Source: Oscillospiraceae bacterium (lineage in GTDB: Bacteria; Bacillota; Clostridia; Oscillospirales; Ruminococcaceae). Taken from it: a stretch of DNA of 64,000 bases. This document shows, piece by piece, positions 1 to 8,430 of this stretch. The first letter of the stretch is position 1; the number at the start of each line of letters is the position of its first letter. The notes below the pieces were generated by a model that saw only the letters and a program-made list of their open reading frames with translations, had not been told where the DNA came from and made no database searches. The DNA lies in assembly GCA_016297165.1 (NCBI GenBank), contig JAEDHF010000001.1:1-64000 (forward strand), written 5' to 3'. Position numbers and translations under genes: made by a program.

Positions 1-45
1 AAATCTTTAAGCCGTGTTTACCGCCCTTATCGGGTCAGCTTGTTC

Positions 46-74
46 ATTATATCACTGCCGCCTGCTTTTGTCAA
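46..74 (-). promoter_or_regulatory. Strong sigma-A promoter reading left out of the window
   Basis: On the minus strand a TTGACA box (74-69) is followed after exactly 17 bp by TATAAT (51-46). Transcription would start near position 38 and leave the window, so the gene it drives is not visible. A perfect promoter of this kind often serves a stable RNA or a highly expressed gene, but that is inference. Confidence 0.7.
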
Positions 75-195
75 CACCTTTTTGCAAAAAAATTTCAAAA
101 CTTTTATGTTTCGTCATTCTGCCCTATTTAAAAGGCTTTTATCGCCTTATTTACCGTTAAAATCTACTGCACAAAGAGAATATAAGCCTAAAAGA

Positions 196-224
196 TTGAC
201 AATTTTAAACGTATATTGTATAAT
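196..224 (+). promoter_or_regulatory. Sigma-A promoter of the small membrane protein / amidase-like / ABC-F run
   Basis: TTGACA (196-201) and TATAAT (219-224) are separated by 17 bp, 35 bp before the ATG at 259. It is back to back with the leftward promoter at 46-74. Confidence 0.8.
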
Positions 225-258
225 ATATAGTATATCAGATTCTGAAAGGATTATTCTT

Positions 259-432
259 ATGAACAATAATACACCTGCAACAAACGGCAAATCCGCCGGA
301 AACGCTTTTCTTATTCCGATTTTCGGCGCTGTTGCTCTTATAATAACCTGCGCGGTTTATATAATCTACAAGCTGGCTCAGCAGCAGGTTGCCGAAAAGT
401 GGGCTGACTACGACGAGTGCGGTTGGTCCTGA
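259..432 (+). CDS. Small single-pass membrane protein (57 aa), unknown function
   Basis: This short frame begins at an ATG placed 8 nt after a GAAAGGA ribosome binding site and directly downstream of a consensus promoter, so I prefer this start to the longer upstream reading. A polar Asn/Thr-rich N-terminus is followed by one hydrophobic helix (about residues 17-37, FLIPIFGAVALIITCAVYII) and a charged C-terminal tail ending in CGWS. It stops one base before the ATG of the next gene, so the two are probably translationally coupled. No family is recognised. It may be a partner of the anchored protein encoded next. Confidence 0.6.
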   Translation: MNNNTPATNGKSAGNAFLIPIFGAVALIITCAVYIIYKLAQQQVAEKWADYDECGWS

Positions 433-433
433 T

Positions 434-1711
434 ATGGGAAAAAAGCGGACGCTGACAGCAATTATTGTTGCCCTACTGGTAGCGATATATGTTGTCGGCT
501 TTTTTCTTGTGTGGGACTACTGCCTTAACGATAAGGTTTCCGAGCTTATGGATACGGACTTTTATGCTGTTGAGGAAAAGCCCCTCTCCCCTGTTACGGT
601 TAACCTCCGCTTTAGCGGCGACCCTCTTACCGAAGAGGAGGAAAAGCTTATCGGGAAATATTTTACCTATTATTTTGCGGGGGCAGGAGGCCTTACCGTA
701 GAGCGTCTTTCTCCCTTTTTCGGGTTTCAGTGTGAGGACGAGCTTTTCGACCATGCGGTTCTCCGCTACGAAATCTACGTTTCCGACCTTTCGGGCATTT
801 CCTTCGACAGCTGCAACCTCTCCATTAACGTAACCTCACGGAAAACCTCCAAGAAAAAGAACAATTCGGTTATCTCCCTTTCCCTGTCCATGGCTACGGA
901 AAAGGGCTACTCAATAACCGACGAAAGCCATATTTTTACCGTTGAGGGTAAGGGCGGAAAAATTACTGCCCACGAAAGCGACCGACCCATAAGAAAGGCG
1001 TTTCTTTCGGAGCTTGACTACGCTCTGGCGAAAAAGGGCTATACGAGGAAGGATATGGCTTATACATATTATAACGACTATATCGAAGAGGCGCTTTCCT
1101 CTATGAAGAATAAGGCAAATGAGGGTTATTATTCTGCATTATCCGAAAAGGGCGAAGCTGCGGCGGCTGCCCCCGAATACGCTTATAACCGTACCGCCGC
1201 TAAGGAAAGGGCTTTATCGGGAGCCTCGGGCATTTCCGATAATAACGACGTAAGCTTTACCTCGGAATGTCTTTTTTCTGCAGGAATCCCTATGGACAGT
1301 CAGGGCGAACGGGACGGACAGTGGAAGTGGTACGGCGAGGAGCTTAACGAAGAGCGGGAAAAGAAGGGTCACAGTAAAAGCTGGATTGACCGTGAAAGCT
1401 TCTACAAATACGCTATCGGCAACAGCGGCTTCGGTATGTCGGCGCAGGACTGCCCAAGAGGAGAGGGCGAAATCGGCGATATCCTCCAGCTCCTTTCCCA
1501 CGCAATAGTCGAGGACGACAGCGGCGCAAAATCCGAGGAAATTACCGCCTCTTTTCAGTGCATAATAACCGACGTAATAAAAAACGAAAAGGGCGATACT
1601 ATCGACTATACCGTCTGCACAGGCGGCTACACCTCTATTCCTCTCCGCCTTTTAGGTACGGGAGAATTCCGCATAATCAAAATTAACGGCTATAATTCGG
1701 CAAATATTTAA
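434..1711 (+). CDS. Membrane-anchored extracytoplasmic protein with a degenerate amidase_6-like domain
   Basis: The 425-residue protein starts at MGKKRTLTAII, one base after the upstream stop. Residues 7-28 form a signal anchor, so the rest should lie outside the cell. The C-terminal half (about residues 250-395) resembles the putative amidase fold PF12671: a YNRTAAKERAL segment, then a core NDVSFTSECL with a downstream AGIPM, and a SWIDRESFYKYAIGN segment. In the family the core normally reads DCTNFVSQ with a catalytic cysteine. Aligned on the Phe, that Cys is replaced here by Asp272. The middle of the protein is unassigned. The ABC-F gene follows after 11 nt. The domain assignment is by eye and moderate, and a non-enzymatic binding role is possible. 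Confidence 0.6.
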   Translation: MGKKRTLTAIIVALLVAIYVVGFFLVWDYCLNDKVSELMDTDFYAVEEKPLSPVTVNLRFSGDPLTEEEEKLIGKYFTYYFAGAGGLTVERLSPFFGFQCEDELFDHAVLRYEIYVSDLSGISFDSCNLSINVTSRKTSKKKNNSVISLSLSMATEKGYSITDESHIFTVEGKGGKITAHESDRPIRKAFLSELDYALAKKGYTRKDMAYTYYNDYIEEALSSMKNKANEGYYSALSEKGEAAAAAPEYAYNRTAAKERALSGASGISDNNDVSFTSECLFSAGIPMDSQGERDGQWKWYGEELNEEREKKGHSKSWIDRESFYKYAIGNSGFGMSAQDCPRGEGEIGDILQLLSHAIVEDDSGAKSEEITASFQCIITDVIKNEKGDTIDYTVCTGGYTSIPLRLLGTGEFRIIKINGYNSANI

Positions 1712-1722
1712 AGGAAAAGAAA

Positions 1723-3648
1723 ATGATAATCTATAATGCAAAGGACGTTGAGCTTTATTTCGGCGCAGAAAAGCTTTTCGGCGGAGTAACCTTCGACGTT
1801 GATAAAAACGATAAAATCGGACTTGTGGGCATAAACGGCTGCGGAAAGACCACTCTTTTTAAGCTTATGAGAGGGGAAATCGAAACCGATGGCGGCGAAT
1901 TCGTAAAAACCCACGATACCGTTCTCGGCTATATGGAACAGCACGTTGTCCGCGACAGCTCGGTAAGCGTCTATGACGAGGTACTTACGGTTTTCTCCGA
2001 CCTTATGGAGCTCGAAAGGAAAATCGACGAAATCCATAGCGAAATTGACGGCGGTAACCACTCTGCCGACCTTTTAGATAAGCAGATGCTTTTACAGGAA
2101 CGCTTCGAAAGCATGGGGGGTCTTACCTATCGGGCGAGGGCTATGAGCTCCTTACTGGGCTTAGGCTTCTCCCTCGAAGAACAGGAAAAGCCTGTAAACG
2201 TATTAAGCGGCGGCGAAAAGGCGAAGGTACAGCTGGCGAAGCTTCTTCTTTCGGGAGCGAATCTCCTCCTTCTCGACGAGCCTACGAACCATCTGGATAT
2301 TGCCGCTACAAGCTGGCTGGAAAAGTTTCTCCTTGAATATAAGGGTGCATATATCATAATCTCCCACGACCGTTATTTCCTCGATAAGGTAACGACACGT
2401 ACCTTTGAGCTCGAAAATAAGCGGCTAACCGCCTATAAGGGGAATTACAGCGCCTATCGGAAGAAAAAGGAAGAGGATTTGGAAATTGCATGGCGCCATT
2501 ATGACAATCAGCTTGAAGAAATTAACCGTATAAGGGGCATAATCGAACAGCAGAAGCGCTTCAATCAGGCTCACAACTACATCACCATAGCCAGCAAGGA
2601 AAAACAGATTGAGCGACTCGAGGAAGAACTCGTAAAGCCGCAAAGTCTCCCGAAAAAGCTCCGCTTCAGCTTCCACTGTGGCGAGCCTGTAACGGAAGAG
2701 ATTCTTACTGCGAAAAATATCTCCATGAGCTTCGACGGAGAAACTCTTTTTAAGAATATAAATATCGAGGTAAGAAAAAAAGAGCGTGTTTTCCTTATGG
2801 GTACAAACGGCTGCGGAAAAACTACTCTTTTTAAGATACTTATGAAGGAAATCCCCTCCGATTCGGGCAGTATCATCTACGGCCCAGGAGTAAAGGTAGG
2901 CTATTACGACCAGCTTATGACGGGGCTTTCCGATAATAAGACGGTTATGGACGAAATATGGGACGCTTACCCGAAAATGGATCAGACGGGAGTACGTACC
3001 GCCCTCGGCAGCTTCCTTTTCAGCGGCGAGGACGTATTCAAGAAAATCGGAGTATTAAGCGGCGGCGAAAAGGCGAGGGTTGCCCTTTTGAAGCTTATGC
3101 TTAGCGGCTGTAATTTCCTGCTTCTTGACGAGCCGACGAACCACCTTGATATAACCTCGAGAGAAGCTCTCGAAAGCGCTCTTGAAAGCTACGAGGGAAC
3201 GGTTCTTATAATCTCCCACGACCGCTATTTAATAAACAAAACCGCCACAAGGCTATATAAGCTTAACCCCGACGGAGCAATAAGCGCCGACGGAAACTAT
3301 GATGATTTCCTCGCCCTTTCCGAGGGAGAAACTACCCTTAGCCCCGTAAAAAAGACTGCCGCCGAAACGGACAGCAGGAATAAATCCGACTACCTTAAGC
3401 GTAAGGAAACACAAAGCGAGATAAGAAAGCTTAAAACCCGTATTTCGAGGGACGAGGAGCGTATCGAAGAAATCGAAGGCGAGATAGCCCGTATTAACGA
3501 GGAAATGGCTTCTCCCGAAATTTCCGCCGATTACGAAAAAATAGCTAAGCTTTCGGAAAGGCTGGGCGAGCTCCATAACGAGCTTGACGAAAGGACGGAG
3601 GACTGGGCGGAGGCTTCGGATAAGCTGGAGGAGCTGGAGGGGGAGTAA
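1723..3648 (+). CDS. ABC-F family ATPase (YdiF/Uup-like)
   Basis: A soluble protein of 641 residues with two ABC domains and no membrane segment. Domain 1 has Walker A GINGCGKTT, signature LSGGEKAKV and Walker B LLLLDEPTNHLD. Domain 2 has GTNGCGKTT, LSGGEKARV and FLLLDEPTNHLD. The linker between them is the charged helical arm typical of ABC-F proteins, and about 80 C-terminal residues form a Lys/Glu coiled coil as in YdiF and Uup. ABC-F proteins act on the ribosome in translation or antibiotic protection; which role applies here cannot be told from sequence. The ATG lies behind an AAAGGAAAAG site, and a bidirectional terminator follows. Confidence 0.93.
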   Translation: MIIYNAKDVELYFGAEKLFGGVTFDVDKNDKIGLVGINGCGKTTLFKLMRGEIETDGGEFVKTHDTVLGYMEQHVVRDSSVSVYDEVLTVFSDLMELERKIDEIHSEIDGGNHSADLLDKQMLLQERFESMGGLTYRARAMSSLLGLGFSLEEQEKPVNVLSGGEKAKVQLAKLLLSGANLLLLDEPTNHLDIAATSWLEKFLLEYKGAYIIISHDRYFLDKVTTRTFELENKRLTAYKGNYSAYRKKKEEDLEIAWRHYDNQLEEINRIRGIIEQQKRFNQAHNYITIASKEKQIERLEEELVKPQSLPKKLRFSFHCGEPVTEEILTAKNISMSFDGETLFKNINIEVRKKERVFLMGTNGCGKTTLFKILMKEIPSDSGSIIYGPGVKVGYYDQLMTGLSDNKTVMDEIWDAYPKMDQTGVRTALGSFLFSGEDVFKKIGVLSGGEKARVALLKLMLSGCNFLLLDEPTNHLDITSREALESALESYEGTVLIISHDRYLINKTATRLYKLNPDGAISADGNYDDFLALSEGETTLSPVKKTAAETDSRNKSDYLKRKETQSEIRKLKTRISRDEERIEEIEGEIARINEEMASPEISADYEKIAKLSERLGELHNELDERTEDWAEASDKLEELEGE

Positions 3649-3670
3649 TTCAACCTTAACACATAAAACA

Positions 3671-3700
3671 AAAGACCTGTTCTTAAATGAACGGGTCTTT
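3671..3700. terminator. Bidirectional terminator between the ABC-F gene and toxN
   Basis: The stem AAAGACCTGTTC / GAACGGGTCTTT with a 6-nt loop is flanked by A-rich and T-rich tracts. It can end both the rightward ABC-F gene and the leftward toxin gene. Confidence 0.8.
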
Positions 3701-3708
3701 ATGTATTT

Positions 3709-4212
3709 TCAGACATTGGTTAATGATAAATCCTTTTCTAATTCTTTCTGCATAATCTGTTCTATTCTCATAATATCGGGTTGAGTGGGAGTGAATTTTA
3801 CACCATGCCGCATTAGCTTTATAATATTTTTTGCATTATTCTCGATAGCCTCTAATTTTTTTGGATCCCGTATTTCCATATAAACATTTAACTTAATGTA
3901 CGGATTTTCAATATATTTATCGATGGTCGGAAACATATCCTGATATAAAAAAGCCTGCTCAATGCCATTAACCTTAATTATCTGAATATGGTTATGCTTT
4001 TTTCCGTTATTCATTCTGTTCCTGATAATGCTTTTATATTTGTCAGTTTGTCTGCTACAGGGAATAACCCATAATAATTTTGTTTCTTTATCCCTGAATG
4101 CATAATAATGGGGTCTTTTCGTATCATTCTTGTTCATTTTCAGATATTGCTCCCCTACCGCTTCAAAGAATTCATCCTTTATAAAATACAGACGTCCGCC
4201 AACAATTTCCAT
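3709..4212 (-). CDS. Type III toxin-antitoxin endoribonuclease toxin, ToxN/AbiQ/CptN family
   Basis: The 167-residue protein has the pattern of the ToxN/AbiQ family: a short N-terminal strand (VGGRLYFIKDEFFEAV), the segment RPHYYAFRDKETKLLWVIPCS, a KYKSIIRNRMNNGKKH stretch, then AFLYQDMFPTIDKYI and a helical C-terminus. Family members cut RNA and are held inactive by a repetitive antitoxin RNA encoded just upstream. That arrangement is visible here: a hairpin at 4228-4265 ends 16 nt before the ATG, preceded by repeat units. Type III systems act in phage abortive infection or plasmid/locus maintenance. The length (167 aa) is close to the family norm. The gene is isolated between the ABC-F gene and the ABC exporter, which fits a small mobile defence cassette. 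Confidence 0.88.
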   Translation of the reverse strand: MEIVGGRLYFIKDEFFEAVGEQYLKMNKNDTKRPHYYAFRDKETKLLWVIPCSRQTDKYKSIIRNRMNNGKKHNHIQIIKVNGIEQAFLYQDMFPTIDKYIENPYIKLNVYMEIRDPKKLEAIENNAKNIIKLMRHGVKFTPTQPDIMRIEQIMQKELEKDLSLTNV

Positions 4213-4227
4213 ATTACCACCCGATAG

Positions 4228-4265
4228 AATAACAACCCTCTCCGTATATGAAGAAGGTTGTTATT
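4228..4265 (-). terminator. Attenuating terminator between antitoxin RNA and toxN
   Basis: The perfect stem AATAACAACC / GGTTGTTATT (arms 4265-4256 and 4237-4228 on the minus strand) lies just ahead of the toxin ATG. In type III systems such a hairpin ends most transcripts after the RNA, keeping antitoxin in excess of toxin mRNA. Confidence 0.8.
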
Positions 4266-4420
4266 ATACTTAATCATTGTCTATTTATTACACGCATAAC
4301 AATTAGCGAGGAACTAAAGCATTACCTACTTATATAATGCGCATGGTAATGAGCGCATAACTTAAACGTAATAATTCTCATCGGAAAATGAGATACGCCT
4401 GAAACCTATTCTTAGGTCCA
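4262..4420 (-). ncRNA. Candidate type III antitoxin RNA (ToxI/CptI-like), three imperfect repeats
   Basis: Reading the minus strand, three units begin with CTCATT, CTCATT and CTAATT at 4392, 4353 and 4306, giving unit lengths of 39, 47 and about 45 nt. Units 2 and 3 share the core ATGCG-YRT-N-ATA-AA-TAG exactly 47 nt apart, and each unit can form a short hairpin closed by CTCAT/ATGAG, CATTACC/GGTAATG or ATTGT/ACAAT. Known CptI and AntiQ antitoxins have 2-3 repeats of 35-45 nt. The repeats are degenerate and were aligned by eye, so their exact ends are uncertain. Confidence 0.65.
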
Positions 4421-4425
4421 CTATT

Positions 4426-4454
4426 ATTATACACCATTCATGCCCGAAAATCCA
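4426..4454 (-). promoter_or_regulatory. Putative promoter of the antitoxin RNA / toxN unit
   Basis: A consensus TATAAT (4431-4426, minus strand) has a weak TGGATT 17 bp upstream (4454-4449). RNA would start near 4419, just before the repeat units. Confidence 0.55.
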
Positions 4455-4509
4455 CCGTCATAATATACAAATCTATTATTCGCCATATAGCAAACATCTA
4501 TAATCGGGC

Positions 4510-6294
4510 TTATACCCCCGCAGGGGAAATAGCCTGCGCCGTATAAAGCTTATAATAATCCCCCTTCTTGGCGATAAGCTCCTCATGAGTACCTGCCTCG
4601 GTAATACCCTTATTGGAGATATACATTATCTTGTCGCAGTGGCGGATTGTAGAAAGACGGTGTGCGATAATAAAGGAGGTTCTTCCCTTAAGAAGATGAT
4701 TAAGACCCTGCTGGAGATAGCGCTCCGTCTTTGCGTCAATGGAAGATGTCGCCTCGTCGAGGACAAGTATTTTCGGATTTGAAAGAATTGTACGGGCGAA
4801 GGCGATAAGCTGTTTCTGACCGCCGGAAAGTCCTGCGCCCCTTTCGCTTACTACGGTGTTGTAGCCCTCCTTTAAGGAGCATATATAATCGTGAATACCA
4901 ACAATCTTACAGGCTTCATAGGCTTCCTCATCGGTGGCGTCGAGCCTTCCGTATTTGAGGTTTTCCATAATGGTACCGCTGAAAATAAAGCTGTCCTGAA
5001 GCATTATACCCATCTGCTTACGAAGGGAATGCAGGGTTACCTCCGAAATATCCTCCTCGTCGATAAGTACCCTTCCGCCGTTAAGGTTATAGAAACGGCT
5101 TATAAGGTTAACTATGGTGGTTTTGCCTGCACCCGTAGGGCCTACAAGGGCTACGCTTTCTCCTGCCTTAACGCAAAAGCTAAGGTTTTCGAGGATAACT
5201 GCGCTTTCGTCATAGGCGAAGGTTACGTTATCGAAGCGTACGTCGCCCTTTATTTCGGGCATTTCCTTTGCGCCGATTTTATCGGTTACGGTTACGGGCT
5301 CGTCCAACATTTCGAATATTCTTTCGAGATAAGCCGTAGCGTTAATAAAGGTATTCATAAGGTTTGAGAGGTTCATAAGAGGCTGCCAGAAGCGGGCGCA
5401 GTAATCTCCCATAGCGAATATAGTACCGAGAGTAATACCTCCGGGAATAGCCAGAAGTCCCACGGCGTAAATTGCCGCTCTTGTGGAGATTGAAACAATA
5501 TCGGTAGAGGGCCATACCATATTAGAAAACGCAACCGCCTTCATCCATGCCTTACGGTAGCTTTTCGCCAGTCTATCGTTTATTTCAGCGTTTACTTCCT
5601 CACGGGTAAATACCTGTGAAACCTTTACGCCGACAATACTTTCATGAAGATAAGCGTTAAGGTTTGAGCTCTTGTTGGAAACCTGCTGCCATGCCTTACG
5701 CTGACCATTCTTGATAGCGACGATAATAACGCCGTAAACGGGCAGTCCTGCAAGCACCACAAGGGCAAGCTGCCAGCATACGAAGAACATAAACACAACG
5801 ATAATCACAAGGTTAAGCATTTCCATGACAAAGTTAATGATACCGTTTGTCATAAGGTCGGAAACGCTGTTCACATAGTTTATTACACGGACAAGGATTT
5901 TTCCGTGAGGTCTGCTGTCGTAATACTCGAAGGGCAGGTCCTGCATGTGTTTATAGAGGTCTTTTCTTATGTCGTAGATTATATCCTGTCCCACACGGGT
6001 CATTATCTTCGCTCTTGTCTGAGCGAGGAGGACGCTTAATACGATAACTCCGAGGAAAAGACCGCCGCAGATAAGCAGCCCCGGAATAGTTTCGGGTCCC
6101 TTCATACAGTTATCCAGCGCATACTGAACAATAAGGGGCGAGGTAAGTCCTGCCACCGCCGCAAGAATACTAAGCCCAAGGGCGAGGGCTATTCTCTTCT
6201 TGTATCTGCCCGCATAAACCAGGGCTCTTTTTAAATGCCGTATATCGAAGGGGGTTTCGAGCTCTTCGTCAATATCAAATTTATTTCGTGCCAT
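4510..6294 (-). CDS. ABC exporter half-transporter with consensus ATP site
   Basis: A 594-residue fused membrane/ATPase half-transporter. An N-terminal soluble stretch is followed by six predicted membrane helices (about residues 35-320) and an ATPase domain with Walker A GPTGAGKTT, signature LSGGQKQLI, Walker B ILVLDEATSSID and switch IIAHR. It is the downstream partner of the gene at 6311 (16-nt gap), and together they look like a BmrCD/TM287-288-type heterodimer exporting drugs, lipids or peptides. In such pairs the subunit with the intact Walker B Glu carries the catalytic site, which is this one. The substrate cannot be deduced. Confidence 0.92.
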   Translation of the reverse strand: MARNKFDIDEELETPFDIRHLKRALVYAGRYKKRIALALGLSILAAVAGLTSPLIVQYALDNCMKGPETIPGLLICGGLFLGVIVLSVLLAQTRAKIMTRVGQDIIYDIRKDLYKHMQDLPFEYYDSRPHGKILVRVINYVNSVSDLMTNGIINFVMEMLNLVIIVVFMFFVCWQLALVVLAGLPVYGVIIVAIKNGQRKAWQQVSNKSSNLNAYLHESIVGVKVSQVFTREEVNAEINDRLAKSYRKAWMKAVAFSNMVWPSTDIVSISTRAAIYAVGLLAIPGGITLGTIFAMGDYCARFWQPLMNLSNLMNTFINATAYLERIFEMLDEPVTVTDKIGAKEMPEIKGDVRFDNVTFAYDESAVILENLSFCVKAGESVALVGPTGAGKTTIVNLISRFYNLNGGRVLIDEEDISEVTLHSLRKQMGIMLQDSFIFSGTIMENLKYGRLDATDEEAYEACKIVGIHDYICSLKEGYNTVVSERGAGLSGGQKQLIAFARTILSNPKILVLDEATSSIDAKTERYLQQGLNHLLKGRTSFIIAHRLSTIRHCDKIMYISNKGITEAGTHEELIAKKGDYYKLYTAQAISPAGV

Positions 6295-6310
6295 TTATAT
6301 TCCCCCTTTC

Positions 6311-8053
6311 TTACTTCTGAAGCTCATAGACCTGACGGTAATAGCCGTCCTTTTCTATAAGCTCGCTATGAGTTCCGATTTCCTCGATTCTTCCGTCCTT
6401 ACCGAGGACGATAATCTTATCTGCGTCCTTAGCGGAGGAAATGCGCTGTGCAATAATAATTTTCGTACAGGGGAAGTCGAGATTTCTTAGTGCAGTCTGG
6501 ATATTCCTCTCGGTTTCCAGGTCAACCGCCGAGGTAGTATCATCAAGTATAAGTATAGAGGGCTTTACCGCCAATGCTCTTGCAAGGGAAATACGCTGTT
6601 TCTGTCCTCCCGAGAGGCCTACGCCTCTTTCGCCTATAATGGTATCGTAGCCGTCGCTTGTATGAAGTATGAAATTATGGGCGTCGGCTGCCTTAGCGTA
6701 CTTTTCGACCTCATCCTCGGGCAGGTCGATATTACCGAAGCTTATATTTCCCTCGATAGTGTCGGAATAAAGGAGAACGTCCTGAGCGGCAATACCGATA
6801 GCGCCTCGGAGCTGTTTAAGCTTAAGGCGGCGAACGTCGGTATCGTCCACAAGCACCATACCCTCATTAACATCGTAAATTCTCGGAATAAGCTCCACAA
6901 GGGTAGTTTTTCCCGTACCCGTCGCACCCATTATCGCAACGGTTTCACCGGGGTTAACGGTAAAGCTTATATCCTTAAGCACTTCCTTTTTACCGTAGGA
7001 GAAGGAAACGTTTCTGAATTCGATTTTGCCCTCGAAGCGTTCGGGCTTGTCCTTTGCGTCCTCACGGTCGAGAATTGTGGGGTGTGCATAATAGAGCTCG
7101 ATAATTTTATTAGCGGAGGCAGTAAATCTCTGATAGTCGTTGATGATATTTCCGAGGGTTCTCATAGGGTTGGATAAGGTCCAGACAAGTCCTGCGAAAG
7201 CGGCGTATTCACCCAGGGTAATCCTGCCCCATATTACGAATAGACCGCCGAAAACGAGACAAACCACAGATAAGCTCTGTGCGGTTATTTCAAGGCCGGG
7301 GAAATATTTAAGCCAGGTAAACGCCGCCTTTTTATTAGCTTCGTTATAGTCCTTATTTTTCTTATCGAACTTTTTTATTTCCTCTTCTTCCCTTGCGAAC
7401 GCCTTAACAACCCTGTTGCCCGAAATGTTTTCTTCTGCGCAGGTATTAAGGTCGGACATCTTCTCTCTTAAATCCACATAGTAGGGACCTACCACATTCT
7501 TAAAGGAACGGGTAATAAGGAGAATTACGGGAGTAAGGGCAATCATACAAAGCGCCATAAGCCAGTCGATAGAGAAGAAAAATACCATCGTAGCGGAATA
7601 CAGCACTATACATTCGAGGGTAACTTTAATTATCCAGGCTATTGAGTGTCTTACCATTTCCAGGTCGCCCGTTACCCTTGTCATAATATCGCCTGTACGG
7701 TAGATATCGTAAAAGGCGGCGCTCTGGGTCTCTATCTTATCGAAAAGTACCTTTCTTATACGGTAGATAATGCCCTGTGATGCGTGTTCATAGCACATAT
7801 TTGCGGTGTACTGGATTACTGCACGCAAAAGGGTAAAGCCCACCATAATAATAAGCAGAAAAACAAGGTGGTCGGTGCCTGTACGGAGGTTTTCCGCCGC
7901 CTCGGGACCTACTAAATATGTATCGGTAATCCGCTGAATTATGGAGGGGGTGATTATATACATAGACTGGCATATTACGGTGAGGAACAATGCGGTAGAA
8001 TAAACCGCCCTGTCGCCCTTCATATTTTTCCAGAGCCATTTTATAAGAAACAT
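6311..8053 (-). CDS. ABC exporter half-transporter with degenerate ATP site
   Basis: A 580-residue half-transporter with six membrane helices and an ATPase domain: Walker A GATGTGKTT, signature LSGGQKQRI, Walker B ILILDDTTSAVD. The catalytic Glu after Walker B is Asp and the switch His is Gln (IIIAQR), the usual degenerate pattern of one subunit in heterodimeric exporters. The partner at 4510 keeps both residues. It is the first gene of the pair, with an AAAGGCGGAGA ribosome binding site and a promoter about 70 bp upstream. A regulator gene is not adjacent. Confidence 0.92.
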   Translation of the reverse strand: MFLIKWLWKNMKGDRAVYSTALFLTVICQSMYIITPSIIQRITDTYLVGPEAAENLRTGTDHLVFLLIIMVGFTLLRAVIQYTANMCYEHASQGIIYRIRKVLFDKIETQSAAFYDIYRTGDIMTRVTGDLEMVRHSIAWIIKVTLECIVLYSATMVFFFSIDWLMALCMIALTPVILLITRSFKNVVGPYYVDLREKMSDLNTCAEENISGNRVVKAFAREEEEIKKFDKKNKDYNEANKKAAFTWLKYFPGLEITAQSLSVVCLVFGGLFVIWGRITLGEYAAFAGLVWTLSNPMRTLGNIINDYQRFTASANKIIELYYAHPTILDREDAKDKPERFEGKIEFRNVSFSYGKKEVLKDISFTVNPGETVAIMGATGTGKTTLVELIPRIYDVNEGMVLVDDTDVRRLKLKQLRGAIGIAAQDVLLYSDTIEGNISFGNIDLPEDEVEKYAKAADAHNFILHTSDGYDTIIGERGVGLSGGQKQRISLARALAVKPSILILDDTTSAVDLETERNIQTALRNLDFPCTKIIIAQRISSAKDADKIIVLGKDGRIEEIGTHSELIEKDGYYRQVYELQK

Positions 8054-8118
8054 ATCGAGTCTCCGCCTTTCTCTTTAATCTGTTCTTATGGGTATCTGCT
8101 TTTGACAAATGTACCCTA

Positions 8119-8147
8119 AATGTAACCAATTCCTTAGTATAAGTCAA
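8119..8147 (-). promoter_or_regulatory. Putative promoter of the ABC exporter pair
   Basis: TTGACT (8147-8142) and TACATT (8124-8119) are 17 bp apart on the minus strand. The -10 region overlaps a direct repeat TTACATTT / GTACATTT spaced by 3 nt, which could be an operator; that part is inference. Confidence 0.5.
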
Positions 8148-8256
8148 GGGCTTTTCCTAAAAAGTTTCATTATTCGTAATCGTTTTCATAATTTTAACAA
8201 ATTACCCCGGATTTACTGCTATTTTTTTACGAATTTGTTTTTATTTTTGTTATATT

Positions 8257-8395
8257 TGCAGTTTGATGATAGATTGCTGTTTTTGTTAAATTAAATAGTT
8301 TTTGATTTGTTCAATATGTAAGTTTTCATTAAGTACACATTTTATTATTAGATTTGTTACCTTATGGGCACCCCTTTCTTGGCGGAACAAGAAAC
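8257..8395. repeat. AT-rich dispersed repeat, copy 1
   Basis: This stretch (opening TTGCAGTTTGATGATAGATT and closing with GGGCACCCCTTTCTTGGCGG) recurs with few changes at 52646-52906. It holds no gene and ends in a TTTCTTG/CAAGAAA palindrome. The shared order of blocks shows one element family, not chance AT-richness. Confidence 0.75.
8375..8394. repeat. TTTCTTG-N6-CAAGAAA palindrome, GCGGAA loop
   Basis: Perfect 7-bp arms around GCGGAA. One of eight copies in the window and the right end of the AT-rich repeat. Confidence 0.8.
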
Positions 8396-8424
8396 AAAAA
8401 ACCGCCCCAAAAGGAGCGGTTTTG
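8396..8424 (-). terminator. Terminator of the 13.5-kb ABC operon
   Basis: On the minus strand AAAACCGCTCC and GGGGCGGTTTT pair across TTTT and run into a T tract, directly after the stop of the last permease gene. Confidence 0.85.
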
Positions 8425-8430
8425 TTCCTG

